From Sphingomonas immobilis (GTDB taxonomy: Bacteria; Pseudomonadota; Alphaproteobacteria; Sphingomonadales; Sphingomonadaceae): DNA of 64,000 bases. The stretch is from the NCBI RefSeq assembly GCF_030580995.1, contig NZ_JAUQSZ010000006.1:124001-188000 (forward strand), in the 5' to 3' direction. The translations under genes were made by a program, and so were the position numbers. How positions within the stretch are numbered: the first letter of the stretch is position 1; every line of letters begins with the position of its first letter. Under the pieces are notes generated by a model. That model had not been told where the DNA came from, ran no database searches, and was given only the letters and a program-made list of their open reading frames with translations. Below, one piece after another: positions 39,206-47,370 of this stretch.

Positions 39206-41119
39206 TCAAGCCGCGCGCGCGGCCGGGACCGGGAACGTCACCACGTCTCCCTCGGCTGCCGCCGTCGTTGCGAACCGCCGTTCGCTGAGCAGCGCCATGA
39301 CCGGCGCGCAGAGGAAACGCACGCCGGACACGGTCGCGCCGAGTGCGATCAGAAGGCCGACATCGTCGTTCGCCCCCTGCCGCAACGCCAGCGCGGCGAT
39401 CGCCAACGCGACATGCGCGAGGCCGATGAGCGTCTCCGGCATCGTCTCGGTCAGCGCGCGCAGGCCCGCCGCCTGACCGCGGAACTTCGGGGTGCGTCGC
39501 CACGCCAGCGGCTTGGCGGAGAACCCTGCGAACCCGCCGACCATCTGGATATGCGTCAGCGACATGCGCGCGATTTCGCCGAGCAGCATGTCGCCCATAT
39601 CGTTGCAGTCGCTCAGACGGTAGCGCAGCCATGTCGCGGCGAGCGAGCCGCCTGCCGCGATCAGCGCCGCCGTCCAGAACACCGGGGGCAGATCGAGCGT
39701 CGGCACGTAGCCGGCGGCGATCGAGACAACCCCCGCAATCGCCCCGACGAAACCGAGGATCGTGCCGATTGCCCCGAGCAACGGCTCGACGCCGCGCTGC
39801 CATTCGAGCACCTTCGACCAGCGGTTGAGCTGCGCCGATCCGCCCAGCACGCGCGGCAGGTACATCCGCCAGTGGCGCCGCAACTGCTGCACCGGCCCCG
39901 CCGTCCAGCGGAAGCGCTGCTTCTTGTAGTCGGCGAAATTCTCCGGGATCAGTCCGCGCCCGAACGTATCGCGCAGATAGATGCCGTCATAGCCGAGCTC
40001 GCGGAAGCGCACCGACACTTCCGAATCCTCGGTCAGGCACCATTCCGCCCATTTTCCTGCGGCGAGCAACGCATCGCGGCGCACGATGCACATCGTGCCG
40101 ATCGTGATCGCGGCATTGTATTCGTTCAGGCCCGACAGCTCGATCTTGTTGTTGGGCATATATTCCCAATAACACGAGGTCAGATACGCATCGCCCTCAT
40201 AGGCGCGGTAGTCGTGCGGGGTCTGCACGTAGCCGATCTTGGGATCGTCGAAGAACCCGGTCAGGCGCGACAGGAAATCGGCGTCCGACACGTAATCGGC
40301 ATCGATCACCGCGACGAGATCGGCATCCGATTCGACATGATCGAGCAGCCAGTTGAGCGCCCCCGCCTTTGCGCCCGGCAGCGGCGAGACGTGGAAGAAG
40401 CGGAAACGCGCCTCGCCCAGGCCGCGGTTGAGCCGCTGGCAATGCGCCTCCACCGGCATCCACAGATTGCGATCCTGCGTATTGTTGTCGCAGATCAGCA
40501 CCTCGAAATTCGGATAATCGAGCCGCGACAATGCATTCAGCGTCGCGATCACCACTTCGGGCGGCTCGGCGTACGCGGGCAAATGGATCGACACCTTGGG
40601 CGCGCGGCGCGCGGGGATCGGGTCGGCGGGCATGATCGGGCGTCGCCAGTCGCGATGCGTCAGCACCGCCTGCCGCGCCAGCGATACCGCGAATGTCAGG
40701 CCGAGCAGCAGCGCCGACACCGCGCTCGTCAGCGCCATCGCGATGAGCATCCACGTCGGCATCGCGGCTTCGGTAAACAGCGAATAGGTCCACAGCGTGC
40801 CGACGATCCAGCCGAGCGGCAGCAGCGCGAGTTGCTGTGCGCCCGCGATCGTCAGGCGCGGGAGCGCGATGCGGATGCCGAGCGTCAGCAAGGCACTGAC
40901 CGCCGCCACGAGGATCGCTCCGCTAACCACGCCGCTCACCAGCGCCGCCACGAGCGCGCTCACCAGCGCACAGACCGCGAGTTGCGCCGGCTCGCGAGCA
41001 GGATCGTCCTCGATCGCGAAGGCCCGGCGGATGGTGATCGCCATCAGCGCTGTCGTACACAGGCTCATCATGGCCAGATAGATCAGGCCAGGATCAAGGA
41101 TTTCACGGGTAATCGACAT
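39206..41119 (-). CDS. Processive family 2 glycosyltransferase, membrane-bound
   Basis: A 637-residue inner-membrane polysaccharide synthase-like protein. Several membrane helices fill the first 200 residues. The GT2 domain (about 205-430) has VAVIDADYVSD (metal-binding DxD), TEDSEVSVRFRELGY (catalytic acidic residue) and the processive QRFRW motif (KKQRFRWTAGPVQQL). More helices follow. It resembles cellulose/curdlan/mannan-type synthases and makes an extracellular or envelope beta-glycan of unknown identity. The ATG at 41119 (MSITREILDPGLI) was chosen over upstream in-frame codons. No accessory genes are adjacent, apart from the small exported protein. Confidence 0.85.
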   Translation of the reverse strand: MSITREILDPGLIYLAMMSLCTTALMAITIRRAFAIEDDPAREPAQLAVCALVSALVAALVSGVVSGAILVAAVSALLTLGIRIALPRLTIAGAQQLALLPLGWIVGTLWTYSLFTEAAMPTWMLIAMALTSAVSALLLGLTFAVSLARQAVLTHRDWRRPIMPADPIPARRAPKVSIHLPAYAEPPEVVIATLNALSRLDYPNFEVLICDNNTQDRNLWMPVEAHCQRLNRGLGEARFRFFHVSPLPGAKAGALNWLLDHVESDADLVAVIDADYVSDADFLSRLTGFFDDPKIGYVQTPHDYRAYEGDAYLTSCYWEYMPNNKIELSGLNEYNAAITIGTMCIVRRDALLAAGKWAEWCLTEDSEVSVRFRELGYDGIYLRDTFGRGLIPENFADYKKQRFRWTAGPVQQLRRHWRMYLPRVLGGSAQLNRWSKVLEWQRGVEPLLGAIGTILGFVGAIAGVVSIAAGYVPTLDLPPVFWTAALIAAGGSLAATWLRYRLSDCNDMGDMLLGEIARMSLTHIQMVGGFAGFSAKPLAWRRTPKFRGQAAGLRALTETMPETLIGLAHVALAIAALALRQGANDDVGLLIALGATVSGVRFLCAPVMALLSERRFATTAAAEGDVVTFPVPAARAA

Positions 41120-41315
41120 GCGGCTCAGAAACTCCGAGTGATCACGATGGTCCGGGCGACAGCCCGGACCCCCGACCTGCCGCAATAGTCGTTACGTTGG
41201 TGCAGCGCACAAGTTCCGCGGTCCAGTAGAAAGTCTGGCTTTTACCGCACATGAACACCCGTCCGCCTTCCGCGCGGCCTTTTCGTGGGCTCGGCCACGC
41301 GATAAGGGGCCGCGC

Positions 41316-42545
41316 ATGACTTCGCCCCTCTCCCCGCTCGCGCCCGCCGCGTTCCCGAACCTGCCCGCCGTCGCCGGAGTCGTGCCGCACGTGGCGCGCG
41401 CGCGGTACAAGACCTGGGACCGTTGCGACCTCACCTTCGTGGCGCTCGATGCGGGCACGACAGTCGCGGGCGTGACGACGACGAGCAAGTGCCCATCGCC
41501 CGAGGTGGAGTGGTGCCGACAGGCGCTGACGCTCGGCCAGGCGCGCGCGCTGGTGGTCAACGCGGGCAACGCCAACGCCTTCACGGGCCATCGCGGACGC
41601 GCGGCGGTGGAGGCGATCGCGGCGCGCGCGGCCGTGCACCTCGGCTGCCAGCCCTCCGACGTGTTCGTCGCCTCGACCGGGGTGATCGGCGTGCCGCTGC
41701 CGATCGACAAGGCCGAGGCCGGGCTCGACGCCGCCTTCGCCGCCGCAGAATGTTCGTGGGAAGAGGCCGCCGTCGCGATCAGCACGACCGACACTTTTCC
41801 CAAGGGTGCCGTCACCACCGCCATCGTCGACGGGCGGACCGTGACGCTCACCGGCATCATCAAGGGATCGGGCATGATCGCGCCGGACATGGCGACGATG
41901 CTCGGCTTCATCTTCACCGACGCGGCGGTTTCGCCCGCCTTTCTGCAAACCGCCCTCGCCGAGGCGAACCGCGCGAGCTTCTCGTGCATCACCGTCGACA
42001 GCGACACATCGACCAGCGACACCGTCCTCGCCTTCGCCACGGGCAAGGCGGGCAACGCACCGCTCTCCGGCGACGACGATGCGGGGGCCGACGCCTTCCG
42101 CGCGGCGCTGTCCGACCTGTGCCTGCAACTCGCGCACCTCGTCGTGCGCGACGGCGAGGGTGCGACCAAGTTCATCGAAATCGCCGTCACCGGCGCGGAG
42201 AGCGACCGCAGCGCGCACCGCATCGCGCTATCGATCGCCAATTCGCCGCTGGTCAAGACCGCCATCGCCGGGGAGGACGCGAATTGGGGCCGCGTCGTCA
42301 TGGCGGTGGGCAAGGCGGGCGAGCCGGCCGAGCGCGACAGCCTCGCGATCCGCTTCGGCGACACGCTCGTCGCGCGCGAGGGTCTGGTGGTGGCGGGCTA
42401 TGACGAAGCCCCGGTCGCCGCGCACCTGAAGGGCAGCGAGATCGAGATCGGCGTCGACCTCGGCCTCGGCGACGGCAAGGCGACGGTGTGGACCTGCGAC
42501 CTGACGCACGGCTACATCTCGATCAACGCCGACTACCGGAGCTGA
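41316..42545 (+). CDS. argJ: bifunctional ornithine acetyltransferase/N-acetylglutamate synthase
   Basis: Recycles the acetyl group from N-acetylornithine to glutamate in arginine synthesis. The 409-residue precursor self-cleaves before a nucleophilic Thr, here T194 in KGSGMIAPDMATMLGF; the usual Asn of the PNM element is Asp here. N-terminal AGVTTTSKCPSPEVEWCRQAL and C-terminal EDANWGRVVMAVGKAG are family blocks. It starts with ATG at 41316 and is followed 22 bases later by a glutathione transferase gene on the same strand. Confidence 0.95.
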   Translation: MTSPLSPLAPAAFPNLPAVAGVVPHVARARYKTWDRCDLTFVALDAGTTVAGVTTTSKCPSPEVEWCRQALTLGQARALVVNAGNANAFTGHRGRAAVEAIAARAAVHLGCQPSDVFVASTGVIGVPLPIDKAEAGLDAAFAAAECSWEEAAVAISTTDTFPKGAVTTAIVDGRTVTLTGIIKGSGMIAPDMATMLGFIFTDAAVSPAFLQTALAEANRASFSCITVDSDTSTSDTVLAFATGKAGNAPLSGDDDAGADAFRAALSDLCLQLAHLVVRDGEGATKFIEIAVTGAESDRSAHRIALSIANSPLVKTAIAGEDANWGRVVMAVGKAGEPAERDSLAIRFGDTLVAREGLVVAGYDEAPVAAHLKGSEIEIGVDLGLGDGKATVWTCDLTHGYISINADYRS

Positions 42546-42567
42546 GCGCGATGCTGACGAGAGTCCT

Positions 42568-43176
42568 ATGCTGAAGATTTGGGGCCGCCTCAATTCGCAC
42601 AACGTCAAGAAGGTCGCGTGGCTCGCCGAAGAGATCGGCGTCGACTATGTGCGCCATGACGTCGGCGGGCAGTTCGGTTTCCCGGAAGATTACGCCGCCA
42701 AAAACCCCAACCGCCTGATCCCGACGATAGAGGATGCCGGCCTGGTCTTGTGGGAATCGAACGCGATCCTGCGCTACGTCGCCGCGAAATACGCGCCCGA
42801 CTTGTGGCCCGCCGATCCGGCAGCGCGCGCGGCCGGCGACAAATGGATGGACTGGCAGTTCAGCTATGCCGACGCGCAGCGCGACGCCTTCGTCAATCTG
42901 GTGCGCCGCACGCCCGACGCGCGCGACATGGCGGCGATTGCCGCGTCGGCGGAGCGCGCGGGACAGGCGATGGCGATCCTCGACCGCTATCTGGCGGAGA
43001 CGCCCTGGCTGTCGGGCGATGCGTTCGGCATCGGCGACATTCCGATGGGCGTCTATACGCACACCTGGTTCACGCTCGACATCGAGCGGCCCGAGCGGCC
43101 GCGTGTGCGCGCGTGGTACGAGCGGCTGATGGAGCGGCCTGGCTTCGCCTCGCAGGTGATGATCCCGCTGACTTGA
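42568..43176 (+). CDS. glutathione S-transferase family protein
   Basis: A 202-residue GST. The thioredoxin-like N-domain starts [20 protein letters not shown], with Ser9 as candidate glutathione-activating residue; the cis-Pro and acidic Glu/Ser pair appear in [28 protein letters not shown]. The helical C-domain runs from about residue 90 and has the capping motif [15 protein letters not shown]. The substrate is unknown. It begins 22 bases after argJ, so is likely cotranscribed. Confidence 0.88.
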   Translation: MLKIWGRLNSHNVKKVAWLAEEIGVDYVRHDVGGQFGFPEDYAAKNPNRLIPTIEDAGLVLWESNAILRYVAAKYAPDLWPADPAARAAGDKWMDWQFSYADAQRDAFVNLVRRTPDARDMAAIAASAERAGQAMAILDRYLAETPWLSGDAFGIGDIPMGVYTHTWFTLDIERPERPRVRAWYERLMERPGFASQVMIPLT

Positions 43177-43206
43177 CGTCCACGCGACCCGCGTTCATCT
43201 GCGCGA

Positions 43207-43224
43207 GGCCGGTCCGTACCGGCC
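43207..43224 (+). promoter_or_regulatory. Perfect 7-bp hairpin just upstream of the SEC-C gene's ribosome site
   Basis: GGCCGGT (43207-43213) and ACCGGCC (43218-43224) flank a CCGT loop, six bases before the strong GAGGAGG at 43231-43237. In mRNA it would form a stable stem beside the ribosome-binding site. No U-run follows, so it is not a standard terminator; it could separate the GST and SEC-C messages or tune initiation. Confidence 0.45.
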
Positions 43225-43278
43225 GAACCAGAGGAGGCGATCATGCGCACTATCGATCACTTCGCCGACCTGCCCTGC

Positions 43279-43282
43279 TTTC
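43279..43282 (+). other. TTT-C shift site 1 (TGC TTT CGA)
   Basis: In the zero frame the codons are TGC TTT CGA. A one-base advance reads TTC GAG and continues the SEC-C protein. tRNA-Phe (anticodon GAA) pairs with both UUU and the overlapping UUC. The next codon, CGA, is infrequent among the genes of this window. Confidence 0.45.
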
Positions 43283-43420
43283 GAGGTCAGCTCGAAGCGG
43301 CGTAAGGGTTTCCCGTCCGAAACGCATGTGAAGCGCGGCCTCCGCGTCGTTCACGGCGACGTCGAACTCGTCGAAAAGCTGGGCCGTAACGATCCCTGCC
43401 CCTGCGGTTCGGGACGCCGG

Positions 43421-43424
43421 TTTC
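43421..43424 (+). other. TTT-C shift site 2 (CGG TTT CAA)
   Basis: Reading CGG TTT CAA loses the second cysteine pair; advancing one base gives TTC AAG GCC TGT TGC, i.e. F-K-A-C-C, exactly the missing SEC-C ligands at the right spacing. This is the best evidence that the frame change is real in the ancestral protein. Confidence 0.5.
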
Positions 43425-43451
43425 AAGGCCTGTTGCCTCACCAGCGGCCGG

Positions 43452-43455
43452 TTTC
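43452..43455 (+). other. TTT-C shift site 3 (CGG TTT CGA)
   Basis: Without a third advance the tail is FRRRRAA with rare CGA and AGA codons, ending at 43475. With it the tail is [11 protein letters not shown] with common codons, ending at 43488. Codon choice favours the shifted reading, but no motif confirms it, so this site is less certain than sites 1 and 2. Confidence 0.35.
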
Positions 43456-43492
43456 GACGGCGCAGAGCGGCATGACTATTACCGATAGATAG

Positions 43493-43525
43493 AAAACGGG
43501 CCGCGATCGGTGAGGATCGCGGCCC
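43493..43525 (-). terminator. Intrinsic terminator of trxA
   Basis: On the minus strand an 11-bp perfect stem (GGGCCGCGATC/GATCGCGGCCC, loop CTCACC) lies 13 bases past the trxA stop and is followed by GTTTTC. It ends the divL-to-trxA unit. From the plus side the same stem lies ten bases past the last stop of the SEC-C gene and may stop both. Confidence 0.8.
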
Positions 43526-43537
43526 GAATTGCGTGTT

Positions 43538-43861
43538 TTACGCCAGCTCGCCTTCGAGCCACGCCTTCAGGCGGCCCTTGGGCTCCGCGCCGACCTTGGT
43601 CGCGGCGGGCGCACCGTTCTTGAACAGGATCATCGTCGGGATGCCGCGCACGCCGTACTTGCCCGGCGCATCGGGGTTCTCATCGATGTTGAGCTTGGTG
43701 ATCGTGACCTGCTCGCCGAGCTCCTCGGAGATTTCCTCCAGGCTCGGCCCGATCATCTTGCACGGCCCGCACCATTCCGCCCAGAAATCGACCAGCACGG
43801 GGCCGCTCGCGTTGATGACGTCGGCTTCGAAGCTCGAATCGGTAATCGCCTTGGTGGCCAT
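43538..43861 (-). CDS. trxA: thioredoxin
   Basis: General cytosolic disulfide reductase. It has 107 residues, with the active site [11 protein letters not shown] (C31, C34), the buried acidic D26 (LVDFWAEW) and the cis-Pro in [12 protein letters not shown]. It starts with ATG at 43861, 65 bases after addA, and ends at a strong terminator, so it can be read from the addBA transcript or from its own promoter in the gap. Confidence 0.96.
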   Translation of the reverse strand: MATKAITDSSFEADVINASGPVLVDFWAEWCGPCKMIGPSLEEISEELGEQVTITKLNIDENPDAPGKYGVRGIPTMILFKNGAPAATKVGAEPKGRLKAWLEGELA

Positions 43862-43926
43862 GATGTATCTCCTTGTCGGGGCGCAATCTAAGTGTGCAAC
43901 GCGCCTCGCTCAAGCCGGGTCCGCCC

Positions 43927-46900
43927 CTAGCTTTGCTCCGTGCCTGCGAAGCCGGGCTTGTGAGGTGCGAGATCGTCGGCCGAAAGCGCGATCAGCGACG
44001 GGCCGGCGGTGTAGAGCAACGCCGCTTCCACCGTGCGGCCGGGGAAGATCACGCCGAGTGCCGCGACATAGGCCGCCATCTGGCGTAGGTGATAGGGCGG
44101 CGCATCGGCGGCGGTAGCGGGCGCGTGGCGGCCGGTCTTGAAATCGATCACGCGGATGCGCTCCGGCGTCACCAGCAGCCGATCGACCGTGCCCGACACG
44201 ACGATGCCATCGCCGACCACCGCCGCGATCGGCGCCTCGGCCAGCGCGTCGGCTGCGAACAGATCGGCGAAGCGCTGATCTTCGAGCACGGCGAGCACCG
44301 TGGCGATGATCTCGGCGCGTTCGGGCTGTTCCGCGACACCGCCCGCCGTCGCCAGCCAGCGATCGGCCGCCTGACGTCGCGTCTCGGGCGCGACCTGCGG
44401 CAGGCGTTCGAACAGCGCATGGAGCAACCGCCCGCGTTCGGCGGCGGCGCGCATCGCCGGGCCGGGCGGCGGATCGGCGACCGCATCCTCACCCAGCGAC
44501 GACGGAGCGAGCGGACGCGGCGGGCGCGCCTCCTGCGGTGCCGCGCGCGTGGCCCATTCCGGCAGCGGATCGGGCACGACGATATCGCGGGCGCGCGGGG
44601 TGCGCGGCGGCACCGGCTTCAGCGCGACCGTGCCGGTGAAGGCGCGTGCGGCCTCGGCCGGGCCGTCTATACCCAGCGCCGCCATCGCCGCTTCGGATGC
44701 CGCATACCAGCTATCGGGCGGCGGCACGCCCTTGGCGCGCGCGCTGAGCGACCCGGCGATCTCCAGCCGCTCCTCGGCGCGTGTGGCCGCGACGTAGAAC
44801 AGCCGCCAATGCTCCTCCAGCTCGCGCGCCTCGGCGGCATCGACGATCCCGGCGAGCGGACCGGCTTCCTCCTTCTTCGGGCGGAAGATCGGCACCTTCA
44901 CGTCCTCGCCCAGTTCCCAGTCGAGCGTCGAGCGGGGGCTACGCGTGGGATCGACGGCGGCATCGGCGAGGATCACCAGCGGCGCCTGCAAGCCCTTCGC
45001 GCCGTGCGCGGTCATCACGCGGACGGCATCGAGCGGCGCGGACGGATCGCGCTTGATCTCGACTTCGCCGCGATCGAACCAATCGAGGAAGCGCTGCAGC
45101 GACGGCGTGCCTTGCGATTCGAACTGGAGTGCTGCGGTCAGCAATTCCTCGATCGGATCGCGTGCCTCCTGCCCCAGCCGCCGCAGCAGCGCGCGCCTGC
45201 CGCCGAGCCCGCCCGACAGCAGCTCCTCGAGAAACTGGTAGGGCGTGGCGATATCGGCGCGACCGAGCATCGCGCGCAGGGGGGCGAGCGCGTCGCCCTT
45301 GGTGCGGAGCAGATGCTGCCACAGGCTCCCGCTTTCGCGCGGGGCGGCGGCCATCAGCGCGTCCTGGCTCCAGCCGATCAGCGGCGAGACCAGCAGGCTC
45401 GCGAGCGACAGATCGTCTTCGGGCTGCAACACGAAGCGGATCGCGGCGAGCAGATCCTGCACGCTGAGCGGCGCGTTGAGCCGCAGCCGGTCGACCCCCG
45501 CGACCGGCACGCCCTCCGCATAGAGCCGCGCGACGATCAGCGAGGCGAGCTCGCCGCGCCGCTTGACGAGGATCATCACGTCCTGCGGCTGGAGCGTGCG
45601 GCCCTTGCTCTCGAGCATCAGCGTGCCGATCCAGCCCTTGATCGTTCGCGCGATCCGCCGCGCCAGCTCGCGCACGGAATCGTCGATCCAGCCTTCCTCG
45701 TCCTCCTCGGTGCCGCCCGCGATGACGAGCGGCCAGAGCGTCACCGTGCCGGGGCCGGGCACTTCGCTGGCGTGCGTCTCGCGCGCGGCGACGTTGCCGA
45801 GGCCGGGTTCGGGCAAGGCGGCCATCGCCGCATCGACGAACTCGAGCACCGGCCGCGTCGAGCGAAAGCTCTGCGTGAGCGAGAGGCGGTTCCACGGCGC
45901 GGCGAAGGTCGGTTCGCCCCGCTTGCGCGCGTCGGACTCGGCATCCCAGGCACCGCTCGCGAGGGTGCCGAAATGCTTTTCCGCAGCCGCGAAGAAGATC
46001 GGGTGCGTGCCCTGGAAGCCGAAGATCGCCTGCTTGAAGTCGCCGACCGTGAACAACGTCCGCGTCTCGCCGCCATGCGACCCCTCGCCCGCGAAGAACT
46101 CGTCGGCGAGCGCGCGGACGATGCGCCACTGGTCGGGATTAGTATCCTGCGCCTCGTCGATCAGGATGTGCGAGGTCTCGCGGTCGAGCTTGTAGCGCAC
46201 CCACGCGCCGATGCCGGGCTGGCCGAGCAGGTCGATCGTCGCCGCGATGAGATCGTCGAAATCGACCGCGCCGATCCGCCGCTTCGCCCGCGCATAGGCG
46301 GCGGCATACTCACGCCCGACGTCGAGCGCCGCCGCGAGCAGATCGGCGTAGGCCGCGCGCGTGCGCATCCCCAGCAGCTCGGCGCAGCGCGTGCCGACAG
46401 CCAGCGCCATCTCGGCATAGTCGGGCTCGGCGTCGAGCAGCTTGGGCGAATATTTGCGCGGCTCCCACTTGGCGGTGAAGGGCACGCCGACGAGATCGCC
46501 GAGCATCCGCGCGCGCATCTCCGGCGCGGCCTCGACCCAGCATTCCGCGATATCGGCATGGTTGCCGCCGGTCGCGGTGCCCCACGCGCGGTTCGCCGCC
46601 GCCAGCGCCGCGACGGCGTCGGTATCGAATTCGTCGTCGCCGCAGGCCGCGACGATCGCCGCCTCGACGTCGCCCGTGGGCAGATCGAGCGCGCGGCGGA
46701 TCATCGCGTGCAGCCCATCGCCGCCCGGCAGCAGCGCCATCGCCTTGGGTTTCCGCGCGCAGGCGAGCAGGAACCCCTCCGCCGCGCCCTCGCCCAGCCG
46801 CACGCTCAGCGCGCCGACCGCCTCGATCACGCGGCCACGCCCCTCGCGATCGGCATCGACCAGCATCTCGGCCAGCGCCTCGCGCGCCAGCACCGCCTCC

Positions 46901-47370
46901 TCGCGCGCCTCCAACGGGCGGAAGCCCGGCGACAGCCCGGCCTCGACCGGAAACGCCGCCAGCAGGCCCTGGCAGAAGCCGTGGATCGTCAGGATGCGGA
47001 TGCCGCCCCCCGGCGCGTCGAGCACGCGCGCGAACAGCGTCCGCGCGCGCTTGCGCAGGTCCGGCGACGGGTCCTCGCCCAGCGCCATCAGATCGGCGAC
47101 CAGCTCCGGCTCGGGCATCCGCACCCACGCCGCCAGCCTGCGCCCGATCCGGTCCGCCATCTCGGCCGCGCCCGCCTTGGTGAAGGTCAGGCACAGGATC
47201 GCGCTCGGATCGACCCCGCGCAGCAGCAGGCGATAGACGCGCGCGGTCAGCACCTGCGTCTTGCCCGTCCCCGCCGAGGCCGACAGCCAGACGTGCCCGC
47301 CCGGCGCACTCGCGCGCGCCTGATCGTCCTTCAGCGGGGGGAGTGGCGTCGTGACGTCACTCACGGCCAT
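43927..47370 (-). CDS. addA: AddA helicase-nuclease (double-strand break repair)
   Basis: UvrD-like subunit of AddAB, which resects broken DNA ends for RecA. The 1147-residue protein has Walker A LSASAGTGKTQVL (K37), the superfamily 1 DEAQDTNPDQWRIVRAL motif II, LTQSFRSTRPVL motif IV and MTAHGAKGLQAPLVIL motif V-like. A C-terminal PD-(D/E)xK nuclease is intact (VSGTVDRLLVTPERIRVIDFKTGR). The ATG at 47370 overlaps addB by 14 bases; a GTG two codons on is also possible. Confidence 0.95.
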   Translation of the reverse strand: MAVSDVTTPLPPLKDDQARASAPGGHVWLSASAGTGKTQVLTARVYRLLLRGVDPSAILCLTFTKAGAAEMADRIGRRLAAWVRMPEPELVADLMALGEDPSPDLRKRARTLFARVLDAPGGGIRILTIHGFCQGLLAAFPVEAGLSPGFRPLEAREEAVLAREALAEMLVDADREGRGRVIEAVGALSVRLGEGAAEGFLLACARKPKAMALLPGGDGLHAMIRRALDLPTGDVEAAIVAACGDDEFDTDAVAALAAANRAWGTATGGNHADIAECWVEAAPEMRARMLGDLVGVPFTAKWEPRKYSPKLLDAEPDYAEMALAVGTRCAELLGMRTRAAYADLLAAALDVGREYAAAYARAKRRIGAVDFDDLIAATIDLLGQPGIGAWVRYKLDRETSHILIDEAQDTNPDQWRIVRALADEFFAGEGSHGGETRTLFTVGDFKQAIFGFQGTHPIFFAAAEKHFGTLASGAWDAESDARKRGEPTFAAPWNRLSLTQSFRSTRPVLEFVDAAMAALPEPGLGNVAARETHASEVPGPGTVTLWPLVIAGGTEEDEEGWIDDSVRELARRIARTIKGWIGTLMLESKGRTLQPQDVMILVKRRGELASLIVARLYAEGVPVAGVDRLRLNAPLSVQDLLAAIRFVLQPEDDLSLASLLVSPLIGWSQDALMAAAPRESGSLWQHLLRTKGDALAPLRAMLGRADIATPYQFLEELLSGGLGGRRALLRRLGQEARDPIEELLTAALQFESQGTPSLQRFLDWFDRGEVEIKRDPSAPLDAVRVMTAHGAKGLQAPLVILADAAVDPTRSPRSTLDWELGEDVKVPIFRPKKEEAGPLAGIVDAAEARELEEHWRLFYVAATRAEERLEIAGSLSARAKGVPPPDSWYAASEAAMAALGIDGPAEAARAFTGTVALKPVPPRTPRARDIVVPDPLPEWATRAAPQEARPPRPLAPSSLGEDAVADPPPGPAMRAAAERGRLLHALFERLPQVAPETRRQAADRWLATAGGVAEQPERAEIIATVLAVLEDQRFADLFAADALAEAPIAAVVGDGIVVSGTVDRLLVTPERIRVIDFKTGRHAPATAADAPPYHLRQMAAYVAALGVIFPGRTVEAALLYTAGPSLIALSADDLAPHKPGFAGTEQS

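Larger units (their letters stand above)
43243..43488 (+). pseudogene. Small SEC-C motif protein interrupted by three +1 shifts (recoded gene or pseudogene)
   Basis: A near-ideal GAGGAGG lies five bases before ATG 43243. The zero frame gives [13 protein letters not shown] and stops at 43305 after 20 codons. Advancing one base at TTT-C 43279 continues as [20 protein letters not shown] ... [13 protein letters not shown]; advancing again at TTT-C 43421 restores FKACCL, completing the zinc ligand pattern C-x-C-x8-C-C of the SEC-C motif; a third advance at TTT-C 43452 gives [11 protein letters not shown] and TAG at 43486. The full product is 80 residues with no other defect. Small SEC-C proteins of this form are known; their function is not. 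Either three T insertions have killed the gene or the sites are recoded. Confidence 0.65.

Noticed and set aside
43423..43492. Reading the SEC-C gene with only the first frame advance
   Set aside because: It gives [13 protein letters not shown] and loses the second Cys pair, so it cannot be the ancestral protein; the two-shift or three-shift reading fits the motif.
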